From NCBI RefSeq assembly GCF_035046485.1, contig NC_085137.1, positions 495,254,772 to 495,318,771 of the forward strand: a DNA stretch of 64,000 nucleotides, given 5' to 3'. The notes under the pieces are model-generated. The model worked only from the letters and a program-made list of their open reading frames with translations, did no database searches and was not told the DNA's origin. The position numbers and the translations under genes are program-made. The stretch comes from Aedes albopictus (taxonomy: Eukaryota > Arthropoda > Insecta > Diptera > Culicidae). This document shows positions 34,028 through 45,084 of the stretch, one piece after another; the stretch's first letter is position 1; each line of letters begins with the position of its first letter.

Positions 34028-34937
34028 ACGTCAAGTACCGACAGGCAAAAAACGTGGATCTGTTTTTTGAACAGCCATATCAACCAATGTCGCACCGGTA
34101 GTAACTATGTACACTAGCGCCACGTGGAGGTGAAATTCTGAACTAAGCACTTGAACTGGAAGTACTCGTAGTCCTGAACAACTTTGCCGAAGAACGCATC
34201 ATCCTATCTGGCTTCAATCTCGTGCTCTACCCCACCAAAGTCGTACCGGATCTAACTATGCACACTAGCGCCACGTGGTGGTAAAATTTGGAACTATGCT
34301 CTTCATGACCTGGAAGTACTCGTAGTCCTAAACAACTTTGTCGAAGATCGTACCTTCCTATCTGGCTTCAATCTTGTGATTTATCTCACTAAAGTCACTA
34401 TGTACACTAGCGCCACGTGGTGGTGAAATTTCAAACCATGTTCTTCGTGGCGTAGAAGTACTCGTAGTACTAAACAATTTTGCCGGAGGTCGCACCTTCC
34501 TATCTGGCTTCAATCTTATGCTAAATCCCACCAAAGTCGTACCGGAAGTCACTATGAACACTAGGGCCACGTGGTGGGGAAATTCGGAACTATGAAATCC
34601 ATCACCAAGAAGTGGTTGTTGTTCTGAACAACTTAGCCGAAGACAGAATGTTGCTATCTTGTTGAGGTTCCGAAAGAACTTGCTACAATGGCATGGTACT
34701 CATAACCAATCTGGGAACAAAACGGAACCGGAAGAAGTTAAAAATGTGGAACTAATGTTCTCGCCTGGTTCTCACCAGAAGCTGCATGAAATTCCAATCG
34801 GCTTTCCCTACACCTCTCTTGGATAGTATAGGATTCCGTTAACGCAAAAAGATTAAAATTTGGTACACTAACAGCTGAGATATGGATGTGCAAAAAAACA
34901 GTTCCACATTTTTTTTTTGCCTGTCGGTACTTTACGT
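34028..34937. mobile_element. TIR element with four internal E-box units
   Basis: Ends ACGTCAAGTACCGACAGG and inverted right end ACGTAAAGTACCGACAGG, continuing into CAAAAAA and a CTGTTTTTT tract. The interior holds four tandem units with ACACTAGCGCCACGTGG starting at 34111, 34262, 34404 and 34558 (spacings 151, 142 and 154 bp; the last reads AGGGCC). Each unit carries CACGTG. No transposase. Confidence 0.85.
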
Positions 34938-35648
34938 TACAAAAACCCTGTTGGTATAAGCAGTGTGTTAATAAAAGATGCATTATTTAAAACACAGATT
35001 TCATTTGTTTTAAATCTTACGATTGATTTGTTTAAAATTGATTTACATTTGTGGCCTGAACAATTGACTTTTTTTTTATTTTATTATATTGTTTATCGCT
35101 AGAGAGACGTCTAGAGGTATTTTTGAATAAGTCTTAAGACAAACTCCTACGAAATACACGACGGAATCTCCGGAGAAACTGCGGATGAGATAGAGATAGA
35201 TTGATTAGAAACACTGCTAAATGAGTTCTGCTAGAGGTGATTTGCAATTGTTTGATCATTTAACAAAATATGGAAAACTGATATAAAAGTGTTCTTGACT
35301 TGCACTAAACAAAAATGCCTAACACTTCCAAAATATTTCGAATTTTAAAGCTGAGTTTTTCTGGAATCCTCTAGAAGTAATTTATATCTAAGCATTCTCC
35401 AACAATTATAATTGCTGTACAACAGCCGCTTTACAGCTTGCTTTTCAATATTTTGGCTGAATAAACTGGCTATCATTGTTAGCTGGGTCAGCATTTAATT
35501 TACTCAGGACTCTTCTAGAATACAATTAAAGATTCTTTTCAAATCCGGCTCTGTGTATCAACCCTAGAATATATTGATTATTCGAAGAAACGTTCCAAGA
35601 TTCTTCAAAAAGCCTTTTCATGACACTTCGGAGATCTTTCTCAGTGTG
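34938..35648. other. Unassigned AT-rich sequence
   Basis: No gene or complete element recognised. Scattered GGAATCCTC words suggest very decayed repeat sequence. Confidence 0.35.
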
Positions 35649-35767
35649 GAGCGGACCTGGTGTGATGATTAGAACACTTGCCTATCACGTCGAGGATCTG
35701 GGATCGAATCCCACTCCCGACAAACTCGCCAAAATGTGAGTTCTTCCTTCGGAAAGAAAGTAAAGCG
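35649..35767 (+). mobile_element. tRNA-derived SINE fragment
   Basis: TGGTGTGATGATTAGAAC (A-box-like) and GGGATCGAATCCC (B-box with flanking stem) are spaced as in a tRNA, with CCTATCACG where an anticodon arm would lie (tRNA-Asp-like). The unrelated tail TTCTTCCTTCGGAAAGAAAG follows. It differs from the SINE at 13050-13270. No target duplication seen. Not a functional tRNA: the acceptor stem does not close. Confidence 0.7.
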
Positions 35768-36590
35768 TTTCAAAATTCATTTCCAGGGACTTTAAAAATT
35801 CTTCGGAAGCGTTTCTGGATTTATTGTCAGGACTCGTCAATATTTTCTCTCCTGATTTTTCGGGAATCAATTCATGCCTCTTATTGAATCTTTGCCAGAA
35901 TCATTGCATAACCATAAATAACTTAAGAATCATTCTCAAACTGTCTCCAATGGAATTCGGGGTAATGAAAATCGGGGTTGGAATTCGGGGAAATGTCCTA
36001 AAGTCTTATCTGCGAACTTATTTTGGGTGCACGAGAAAATTTTATGGGATTTTCTGAAAATTGAATTCCAGGATTCCCTTTTTTATAACTTACTTGATAT
36101 CTTCAAGGTAAGGAAGTTCGGCTTATCAGTCCAAGAATCAGTCTCTAGAACGAAAACGGTTTAGATTCAACCCTACGTTTCGGTAACGGATGTTACCATC
36201 CTAAGGGAGTTATTCTTCAAGAGACTTAATCTGGATTAATCGATTTGGGGGTTTTAGAATTATTCTACAATTTTCCAAAGATGTCAAATATTCTGCATTT
36301 TTTGGTAAAACTGACAAATATTCTGAAGGGAATTTGTACATGCATCAATTAGAAATTATTTAACAGAATATTTTCTAATTGATGTAGAAATGTAGAAATT
36401 GTCAACATAATATTTGAAATATAACTGAAAGAATTCGTGGAAATATTTTGATTATTCACTAGTACAATTTCTCAAATTATTCCCTCATGTATTTATTGTA
36501 AAATTTTTAGCAGATTTGACTGGGTGTTAGGAATTTTATAGTATTATGAAAAAAAACTGCCGAAAATACATAAATTCCCCTATTTTGGAA
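35768..36590. other. Unassigned AT-rich sequence
   Basis: A short inverted pair (ATGCATCAATTAGAAA / TTTTCTAATTGATG) lies near 36340-36385. No gene seen. Confidence 0.35.
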
Positions 36591-36592
36591 TA

Positions 36593-37064
36593 CAGTTTCT
36601 TACCGATTTTGGCAACACCCGTTTTTGTCTACTCCCGATTTTGGCAACACCCGTTTTTGGCAACATTTCCTTCCCGATTTTGGCAACAATTTCTTACCGA
36701 TTTTGGCAACACCCGATTTTGGCAACATTTTTTTACCGATTTTGGCAACAAATAATTTTGACCAAAATTTTTTATCGAAAAATCGTTTGTATTTGAAAAT
36801 GTGTTTATATTTCAGCCCTACTCTTCTTCAAAAAATCAAAATTCATTAAATTTTCCAAATCAAGAATTTTACAAATCATGACGTAATTTATGAACGTCAC
36901 CTACAGGGATCGTTTTATAACTTGTGAATAGTCCATATTTAAAGTATAAGCCAAACTGACGTATAAAAGTTGAAAATAGTCCACAAAAAAAATACCGATG
37001 TTGGCAACACCCCAATTTGGCAACAAAAAATTCACCTCGTGTTGCCAAAATCGGTAAGAAACTG
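36593..37064. mobile_element. MITE with TA duplication and CCGATTTTGGCAACA repeats
   Basis: Left end CAGTTTCTTACCGATTTTGG, mirrored at the right end (CCAAAATCGGTAAGAAACTG). TA stands at 36591-36592 and 37065-37066. CAGT start plus TA is Tc1/mariner-like. The left part holds about seven copies of CGATTTTGGCAAC or close variants at irregular 16-30 bp spacing. Confidence 0.9.
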
Positions 37065-37392
37065 TATAATATTTGAACCGTCGTCATTGCCTTTTCCCCA
37101 TACATCGTGTCCATACAAAAGTAGTTGTAAACGCAGTAACAAGATCATCGGCCATTTTAGTGTGAAACATCTAGAGGATGTAAAATGCCATTTCCGATTA
37201 TCCAGTTTTATTTTATTTCAAATTTTGCTAAACATCCAATTTTGTATTTTTGGCTAACAAATATGAATCGCCAGTTCCACTCTGTGCTGTGTACAACAAG
37301 CGAGTTTTTTTTAACAACAGTACAACTACTCCGAGAAACTTTGAAATAAATCAACTAGGTATTTGATCTTGCGTTTGGTGAAAACTTAAATA

Positions 37393-37607
37393 GGGTATTG
37401 GTTCCCTTCTTAAGCATGTGGCTCCCATTTTCATCCTACGAAAAACAAAGGATTGAAGCGCTGTTTGTTTTGTTTCTTATTTTTGTATTTTTTGTTAGAA
37501 GTGAGCACCCATGAAAACAAAAAGAACGGAATCAATCGGTGCCGTAATCGCTTGTTTTCGAATAGGATGAATATGGGAGCATGAGATTAATGATGGCACA
37601 CATACCC
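37393..37607. mobile_element. MITE with TA duplication (GGGTA family)
   Basis: Left end GGGTATTGGTTCCC and inverted right end GGGTATGTGTGCC, both leading to CTCCCAT(A/T)TTCATCCTA. TA lies at 37391-37392 and 37608-37609. Same terminal GGGTA as 10351-10840 and 50182-50383. Confidence 0.85.
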
Positions 37608-37609
37608 TA

Positions 37610-38676
37610 CTTAATCTAATCAATAAAGTAGTGGAATGTAACTAACGGGGCTCCAATAAGAAAACACAAAAAATCTTAAAAAAAACACCAAAGAATTTTA
37701 AAAAATGCCGCATATCTTTAGTATCGCATGTAGTGTAAGAAACAACTATCAATGATCTCGCAACTTGCGACTCGCAAGGCATTTATCTTAATGGAAATTA
37801 GTTTTTAGGTTATTATGGAACCTTCCACAGATCTGCTCACGTATTTTATGGGAAAAATGAGAATTTCGGCTAAATTATCATTGTTTTCATGCATAGTTTT
37901 GGTCTAAAAATGAAAAAAAGTTTTCTAAATAATAATATGGAAGCCTAAATTTTCATTTTTTAGACTATTAAGTATTTGAATTTAAACAACAACTGGAAAA
38001 AAAATTAATCGTCCCAAACTTTAATTTTACATGAAAAAGTCAAGTTTTTAGGCATGCCTGTCACTTTTTGATGAAAAATATAAAAAAAAGAAAAACCTTG
38101 ACAAATAGTTTATTCTAAACATATTTGGGCAATAAAAATATCTGCAAAAGAACTCCTCAAGATTTTAAATAGGTCAAACAGTCGAAAAGTTATCTGGCCA
38201 GAGGTCAGATAGTTAAAACTTTTTAGTAAGAAGAAGAAAAAAATTTATTTTTTTTTCAAAAACTCATGTTTTTTTTTTGTACTTTGGAAAAACATAATGC
38301 AAAAAAACTCATATTTTTCGTAATTTTGGTAAAAAATAAGTTTCTACTTGTTTTTCTAAAACAAAATAAAAAGAAATTCATGAAAAAAAATGAGAAAATT
38401 GAGAAGGCTATGACACTTAGAGTAAAATCATCTTTTGATAACTAGAAAATTTTATTTTGGGCACTATCTCTAAATCTCACTCTATTTGGCTCAAACTCGG
38501 CGGTTTATCTTTTCATACAATTTGAATCAGAAAAGCATGCAAATTCCGGATTTCAACAAGTTTTGAAAAATAAGTTGCATTCTAATGTCCATTTAAGAAC
38601 ATCGGTCGATCGTATTTCAGAAATATAACAAGAAGCACTCATATTTTTGAGATTAGTGCAACGTAAGAACTATATC
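37610..38676. other. AT-rich unassigned sequence
   Basis: Long poly-A/T tracts. No element ends or genes recognised. Confidence 0.4.
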
Positions 38677-38786
38677 ACAATCACACGACACGACGCGGAA
38701 ACAGGACATAACACTTTTTGTTCTTACAAATATTTGTAAGAACAAAAAGTGTTATGTCCTGTTTCCGCGTCGTGTCGTGTGATTGT
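38677..38786. repeat. Perfect 110-bp palindrome without spacer
   Basis: Both 55-bp arms match without a mismatch; the centre is ACAAAT/ATTTGT at 38731/38732. Outer end ACAATCACACGACACGACGC. The word TAACAAGAAGCA flanks it at 38626-38637 and again at 38786-38797. Not a known MITE end. Confidence 0.97.
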
Positions 38787-38797
38787 AACAAGAAGCA

Positions 38798-39034
38798 GTC
38801 CCAGATAACTTTATGAAAAATCTTATTATTCCCTCGTTCAAAATTTTAAGATCAAAATAAATAAAAATAATAACAATAGAATTCTTATTCTGATTGCCGA
38901 AAAATGCCGCAAGCAAAAAAAAATCCAAAGCAATCTGCTAAGGAATTCGTTAAAATAGGGTAATCGGGATTCTGAAACAGCAAAATCCTCGAAAGACTCG
39001 TGCAAAGTATGTTATTGTATGTCAGTGAAACCTG
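38798..39034. other. AT-rich unassigned sequence
   Basis: Nothing recognised. Confidence 0.35.
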
Positions 39035-39125
39035 CTGCGCATCAGAAGAGCACACTGCTGCAGGTCTTCATCACCAGATGCCTGCGGTATATAATTCAGC
39101 GGTGGCCTCACAACTGGATCTCTAG
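39035..39125 (+). pseudogene. Short relic of a non-LTR reverse transcriptase C-terminus
   Basis: Translation near 39057-39125 reads LQVFITRCLRYIIQRWPHNWIS, shortened here in meaning to the segment LQVFITRCLR...RWPHNWIS, a conserved tail of RTE/BovB-like reverse transcriptases. The rest of the element is absent. An inverted pair TAGCGCCC/GGGCGCTA follows at 39122-39162. Confidence 0.6.
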
Positions 39126-39169
39126 CGCCCGTGATGGACAATAATCCTTTTCGTCGGCACCATGGGCGC

Positions 39170-40597
39170 TAGAACAACAACTAAATAGGTTCCAAACAAT
39201 CCCTGAAATCTGGAATTACATGCTATAGCCCAGGGTTTCTCAACCTATGGGCTGCGACTCACTAGTGGGAATTACCGGAATTTTCCGAAATTAAAAACCA
39301 TGGCAAAAGCATTTTTTATCACAGCACAACTACTCACTTTGAATCTTAATTTTTCATCAATCCATTTTGGCAATCGATATTACATCATCTGACTTGTCCA
39401 GTGGCTGTCTTTTTCTAAGAAAATCAAGTTTTTGATGGAAATTCTTATAAATATATTGCTGGTTTTCGGTAGAATATAAGAATGTGAATTCTGAAGATTT
39501 ATTTAAAGCTATTACTAGGTTGTTCTGGTAGAATTTCTGGCATCTCTGGAATTAATACTCATATGCCTTGCGACATTTTTAAAAGTAGAATTCTTTTTTT
39601 ACAAAACATGAGACAAACTATACTAGTTTACAAAACAAAAGTTTTGAACTTCTGTCAACGACCAAAATTTTTGAAGTATAATTTAGCGCTAATTTCGAAA
39701 CCGTGCTTCAAAAAATTTAAAGTAGAACAGTTTTTGAGTTTTAGCTCAATATTGAGTTTTAATTTTTTTTAATGTGGAATTTACTGAAATTCAAATATCT
39801 TGCGTTTTGTTCAACCAATTTTAAATCTTTTTCCATAAATTAAAAGCTGAATACAATACCATTCGATCATCTGAATGCAGGTTTTGCGTCAGATTGATGA
39901 AATTCGAGATATTGGCCAGCTTAAGGGACGATCTCCTTAAATTTTAGCAAAATTTCCAAAAATATATGAAGAAATGTATTTTTTTTTCAACACGAAAAAA
40001 AAAACAAGCTAAAAATTCTTTCTCAATGTTTATTAGACATATCATAAGTAGGCGAGTTACAGTAAAAAAATCAGCTCAATCGGAGCATTGATTACGGAGA
40101 ATGAGATGTGGAAGAGAGCGACTTTGCTTAAAGATAGAACAAAAATCGATTTCAAATCATCAACCTTGTATGGAAAGCCGGAAAAAAAATCCGATCTACT
40201 GTATTTTTTTCCTTCACGTTTTCGAACTCAGGACATGATTCTACACCAAAAATGATCATCAGCTTACCGAGTTCTAAAAACGCTGTAAACTAATATTTTC
40301 AAGTGGAACTTCTGGGGATTTCTGAAATCATTGCATCCATTTCTGATATATTTCTTTATAAAATATGGTGCCAATAGAGGCGAGATTGCTAAAGTGTAGC
40401 ATACATCTTATAAGATGTTTCTAGAGAAATCCGTTAAAAATAATGTATTGATATTTTCATGACAATGGCAATTACTTAACGCATCTCCAACAGAATTATG
40501 GCGAATTTAGGTCTTGGTGGAATTCTTCGCAGAATATTTGGAGGCTTATAAGCCAAGAAATTTGAAAAATGATTCCTGACGGAACCTCTATATGTAA
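39170..40597. other. AT-rich unassigned sequence
   Basis: No gene. The frame at 39563-39772 is AT-biased and lacks features. No TIR pairs found. Confidence 0.35.
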
Positions 40598-40899
40598 TCT
40601 ATACATATAAAAATGAGTTTGGATTTCCTTTGAGGCAACAAAACTCAAGAACGGATGAACCGATCAGCATGACTCTTGCACGGTTCGGTTCGTATTCGTG
40701 GTGGCTGTGTTTATATGTACAAAAAGCTATGAAAATCAACTAGAAAAGTAAGAAAATTGATAAATTACTGATTTTTCATTAGCTGGGAAGAAAATCAACA
40801 CGATCGAAATGAAACCAATCTAGAGTGCGGTGATATTATAAGATCAACAGTTGTCAAACAACACCAGCTTGGCAAGACAAAGTTTGCCGGGACAGCTAG
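40598..40899 (+). mobile_element. Non-autonomous Helitron, copy C
   Basis: 302 bp. Starts TCTATACATATAAAAATGAG, ends CTAG, with hairpin GGCAAGACAAAGTTTGCC about 10 bases before the end. It sits between A (40597) and T (40900). Near-identical to copies B and D. Confidence 0.88.
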
Positions 40900-41870
40900 T
40901 CTCAGATATATATTTTTGCGATATCGTGAAGTTATTTCCAATGGAGTTCCTTGAAACATAAGGAATTTCTTGCCAAAAAAAAACAAAAATGAAAATTTAA
41001 AGAGATTTCTGCAGGTTATAATTTTGTCAGTAATATAATTCGGGATGGAATTGTCGCAGTCGTTTCAAAAAGAAGAAACTCCTGCTGGTTTAAAGGCATT
41101 GAACTTCAACATTTTTTTAAATTTTTATGATTTTAAAGCAGTTTTAAGAAGTTACCATTGAATATGTTCAAATACCTCTTGTAAGCCTTTCCACCCAATG
41201 TTTTTCAGAGAAATTCTCAAATTTGCTCCCAGAAATAAGATATGAAAAAACCTCATGGATCCATATATATTTTATTTTTCTACAAGTTCTGTTGAGTTTT
41301 TATTAATTATTAATGTTTCTGGAAGCTTAGTAGAAATCTTTTATTCCGAGAACTTTTTCATGTCTTACATGCCTAAAATATAACAAGGTCATCAGAGTTT
41401 TTTACCTAGAAATTCATCAGCATGTTAGATTTTAGGTTTTTGAAACTCATCAGTATATACTGATTTAGACATATGTCTAAATTTTCTGTTTTTATCTCAA
41501 AATTAAAAAGTTCTGAGACTTTTCAGAAAATCCCGATTCTGAGACGGATTACGAGCTCCAGAAAATCCAGTGAAGGATACCTGAAGAAACCAACAAGTAT
41601 TTCCGAAAATCTTGCTATGTATTCCCTCAAAATATTAGAAGAAATCCGCGCAGAAATTTGAAAAACCTTGAAGGTTTTCTAAAGAGTTTAGAGGAAGGTA
41701 TCCGGAGAATCTTTCAAACGATTTACAATGCATCCTGCAAAGCATTACAGAACAATCCTAAAATGGGTTCTCGGAGAAAAGGTTCGGAAAGGAAAGCGAG
41801 GTCAGAAACACGCCTGAGAAGAATTCGTACTTCAAAACCAGATAATCTATCAAAGCAATGAACTCCCTCA
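40900..41870. other. Unassigned, partly degenerate-repeat sequence
   Basis: AT-rich; GAAATCC and GGAAG words after 41500 suggest edge of a degenerate array. Frames at 41473-41861 have no domain. Confidence 0.35.
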
Positions 41871-43271
41871 CCTAAAGGGTGGTTATTCAGATATTATTCA
41901 ATAACAAAAAACTCCATTTAATTGAATCACTCCCACAATCGACGTCATTGAAGTCAAACCACCATAATTGCTCTCATCACCGATGCTCTCAGTACCTACT
42001 GCGGCAATGGTTAATTGCATACCATTCCAAAACCGCATCCATTAATTTTAAAAGGAAGGTGAACTACATCTTAATTGAATACCTGCTGAGAGCAAGTACT
42101 TCGATGGCGTTCAGTAAACCTTCCGCGTGTACTTCTTTCCTAATGCTATCCAAAAGATTAATTCAATTGAATGATGATGATGATGATGCTCTACAAAGCG
42201 AAGAACGTTCAACCGTCGTCGTCACCCACGCGTTCGCCTCGCCGGCAGTCAATCTGTTCAATGTCATTTACGTCGTCGTCGTCGTAACGCCACAGAAGTC
42301 GTCTAACCAACCTCAACAATGCTTTCCCATAGCTAGGCAGGGTCTTCAAGATCGTCGTCATGAAACCGCACACCGAGTGCTAGACAATTGCAAGCATTGC
42401 TCGCGTTCCCATAAATCTCGATCTCGCAGTGCTGAAAGCCCCCGAAAAAAAAAACGCGACTCAGTAGATAAAAAAAGTACTCACCCGATGCGGATACGCG
42501 AGATGCCACGAAACGTTGAAAGTGCTTCCGGCCAGGAACGACGTTTTCAATGAACCTGAAAATGAAAATCGAAGCGTGAAAAAAAAAACGGTTAGATTCA
42601 GATAGGCAGGTAAGTGCGAAAAAAAAGTGCCAGGCGGATGGCGATTTGAGGGATTTATCGAACAATGGCGTGCCTTCCGAGAGACGTAATTATGAAACGT
42701 CAAGTCAACATTACGCGGGCTATTCGGTTTCGGTTGGTGATTGGTGAGGAAGAGAGTTTGAATGCCGAGCCGGCCGCTGACAGACAGGTGACGGTTGATC
42801 GTTGATGCCGGGTGTTCCGAGTGATAGCGATGAATTTGAGAGGGGAAATGAGGGAGGAAGCGCCAGCCGTCGTGATACGTGCATATCAATCAAGGCGGAA
42901 GAATCATCATCACAAGCCGGGGGGCACCAAAGAGTTTCAATTCAAATGGGGATCCGCTTCGCGGTTGGCGCTTACGTAACCCAACAAGAATTAATTACTC
43001 ATTGTTTTGTTTTGGTGTCTGGTAAGGGCCCTACGGCTATGCTAGCAACGTCGTCATCATTGTCAGCGGTGAAAGACTGTCGATAGAGATTCATTTTTCG
43101 TATTCTGTGCCATACGTCTATAATGATCAGAGCTTGTCCTACTTTCAAATTGAAAATTCACAGTTTAAATCTGAAACATTTGCTATGCACATGCAGTGCT
43201 GTCATGGTAAAATTAGAGCTGGTTACTCAAGATTCCCCAATCTCAATTCTCAGCGCCCGATACACTGGTAA
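41871..43271. other. Low-copy region around a candidate host exon
   Basis: Higher GC and few recognisable repeats. Trinucleotide runs (GATGATGATGATGATG near 42172; GTCGTCGTCGTCG near 42272). Long frames on both strands here reflect composition. Best candidate coding piece is 42485-42555 on the minus strand. Confidence 0.45.
42485..42555 (-). CDS. Candidate 71-bp internal exon of an unknown host gene
   Basis: On the minus strand a long pyrimidine-rich acceptor (TTTTTTCACGCTTCGATTTTCATTTTCAG; its last 15 bases GATTTTCATTTTCAG) precedes the exon at 42555, and a strong donor GTGAGTAC follows at 42484. In one phase (two bases completing a split codon) it codes 23 residues with AGSTFNVSWHLAYPHR; no stop. 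I cannot name the family. No neighbouring exons were identified in the window, which would require large introns, as is common in Aedes. Another phase (VPGRKHFQRFVASRVS) is also open, so coding status is uncertain. Confidence 0.4.
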
Positions 43272-43431
43272 GGGGCTGTCCATAAACCACGTGGTCATTT
43301 TTTTGGACTTCTCAACCGCCCCCCCCCCCCCCCCGTGGTCATTAGTCCATACAAAATTTTTTATTCGTCCATACAAAATTGTCATTGGCCGAAACCCCCC
43401 CCTTATGACCACGTGGTTTATGGACAGCCCC
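43272..43431. mobile_element. MITE, GGGGCTGTCC family, copy 2
   Basis: Perfect inverted ends GGGGCTGTCCATAAACCACG and inverse. TAA at 43269-43271 and 43432-43434. The centre has a C-run of about 16. Same family as 19157-19318, inserted with its run in the opposite orientation. Confidence 0.92.
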
Positions 43432-43454
43432 TAAGTAATGATATCAAATAAAGG

Positions 43455-44990
43455 GATTTTTTTTATTACCGTACGGATTTGGGCCAAAGGGTCTCAGATT
43501 TTCATGATTTTTTTTTCTACATGCAACAGGGTTCATGGATATATGAATATAAAAAAATGAGAAAAATTCAGGGCCTTCTATTTTCCCGGAAAATTCAGAG
43601 GAATCATTTTCCTCTGACATTTCTTGCTTTGAAAAATCATAAGAATCGTAGAACCATTTTTTATGAAAATGATAGAAAATTGTCTATCTATTTCCTATTT
43701 TCTAAAAATATATGTAGCTTGAGCTTGAGCTTGAGCTTGATTGACCGCCCGTGGATGCTACTCCAGTATCGCCAGACCAGCTACACTCACACAAGGACCA
43801 ATGAGATAACTGCCGGGGACTAGCAGGCATCTTCAGTGTGTGAGCGTTGGTGATCTTCTATTTTAGGCGACAATGGCGCCTGCCACGTCAGGTTGCAGGT
43901 CAATGTGGGGAAGGGGTAAGGAAGTGATGATTGCAATCGTTTGTATCCACATCTGGCCGAATATACCTCTGCGCCAGCACAAACTCATGCGGATGTTGGA
44001 GTGTTGATGGGAATTGGTTGGCAGAAGGTTCACACATTGGTGTGTGGATACCAGGGGAAGGTGATAGAATTGTGTGTTATTATTATTTTGAAGATGTGCG
44101 GGCACGCTTGATTGCATAACTTGTAGGCGTTTTCTAATAGGATTGTGACACTGTGCTGTGAAAGTTTGGAAGGAAGGGAAACGGCTTTTTCAACCCGTTT
44201 CTGTTCTAGCGACGGCTATGAACATGTTTATATACATGAATTGTATATGTAGAGAGCAGAGAGAAAGTATATAGAAAGATACAAAGATAGGAGGAAAGGG
44301 ACGGGCCAGGGATTGAACCCAGGACCTTCTGCATATAAATCAGAAGCGGTAGCCACTAGACCACCAAGCCCGGCTTTTCCTATTTTCTAAAAATATATGT
44401 ATTGGAAAAAGTTTTTCCACAAAATTGAGAAAATTCGTGAAGAAAAGCTAGAAAAACTACGCCTAAACTCGCAGAAAAGTTAAAAAAGTTAAGAATATTT
44501 CGTTCTAGAGTTATGGGCAATTGTGTGAAAATAGTTTCCACTTTATATTTTTGGACTCCTGAGAAAATTTGATTTGGTGGTCATAAAAAAAATGTTTCTA
44601 CGTCTAAGGTATGCTACTTTGAACATGTTTTCACCAAATTGGCCATAGCTCAAAAACGAAAAAAAGTGCATTCCAAAAATTTCAGCGATTGAAGCTTATA
44701 TAATTACATTTTCAAAAATATTTTTTTGAGAAAATTTCCACGAGTTCGGGTATAGTTTTTCCGGCTTTTCCTTACGAATTTTCTCTACAGTGGAAAATTT
44801 TGTGGAAAGCTTTGTCCACTTCATATTTTTTGTTCTGATTTCTGAGAAAATTTGCAATCCTTTTAAAAAAAACTTTGTTTCTACGATGCTTCGTTTTTGA
44901 GTTATGAATATTCAAAGTAAGTAGTGTCAGGGGAAAACAAAGAAAATCACTTGAGTTTTCCACCTGAGGCGACACTGATTGGAGGCGACA
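43455..44990. mobile_element. Fold-back element, copy 1, split by a retroposon
   Basis: Left part (43455-43716) contains GGGTCTCAGATTTTCATGA, TTTTCCCGGAAAATTCAG and CCTCTGACA; the right part (44402-44990) ends with inverse relatives (GTGTCAGGGGAAAACAAAG, CACCTGAGG). A shorter direct copy lies at 47890-48425. The SINE-like element at 43717-44374 is inserted in it. No coding. Confidence 0.7.
43717..44374 (-). mobile_element. SINE-like retroposon with 26-bp target duplication
   Basis: On the minus strand it opens with the tRNA-like head GCCGGGCTTGGTGGTCTAGT (A-box TGGTCTAGTGGC; B-box GGTTCAATCCC, 44295-44325) and ends in a (TCAAGC)4 tail (43717-43740). A 26-bp direct repeat beginning TTTCCTATTTTCTAAAAATA lies on both sides (43691-43716 and 44376-44401). 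The long exact duplication shows LINE-driven insertion. At about 658 bp it is long for a SINE; the central part (43740-44160) may come from a LINE partner. Confidence 0.9.
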
Positions 44991-45084
44991 CTGGAAAATG
45001 TTTCATGAAAATCTGTATATGTACGATAAAAAAAATCCCTGTAACTTAAATTCTTGCGACTTTTTATCTGTAATTATTGCGGGA

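Noticed and set aside
35649..35767. Functional tRNA gene
   Set aside because: A- and B-box-like words are present but the acceptor stem does not pair and a SINE-type tail follows. The same applies to 13190-13270 and 44295-44374.
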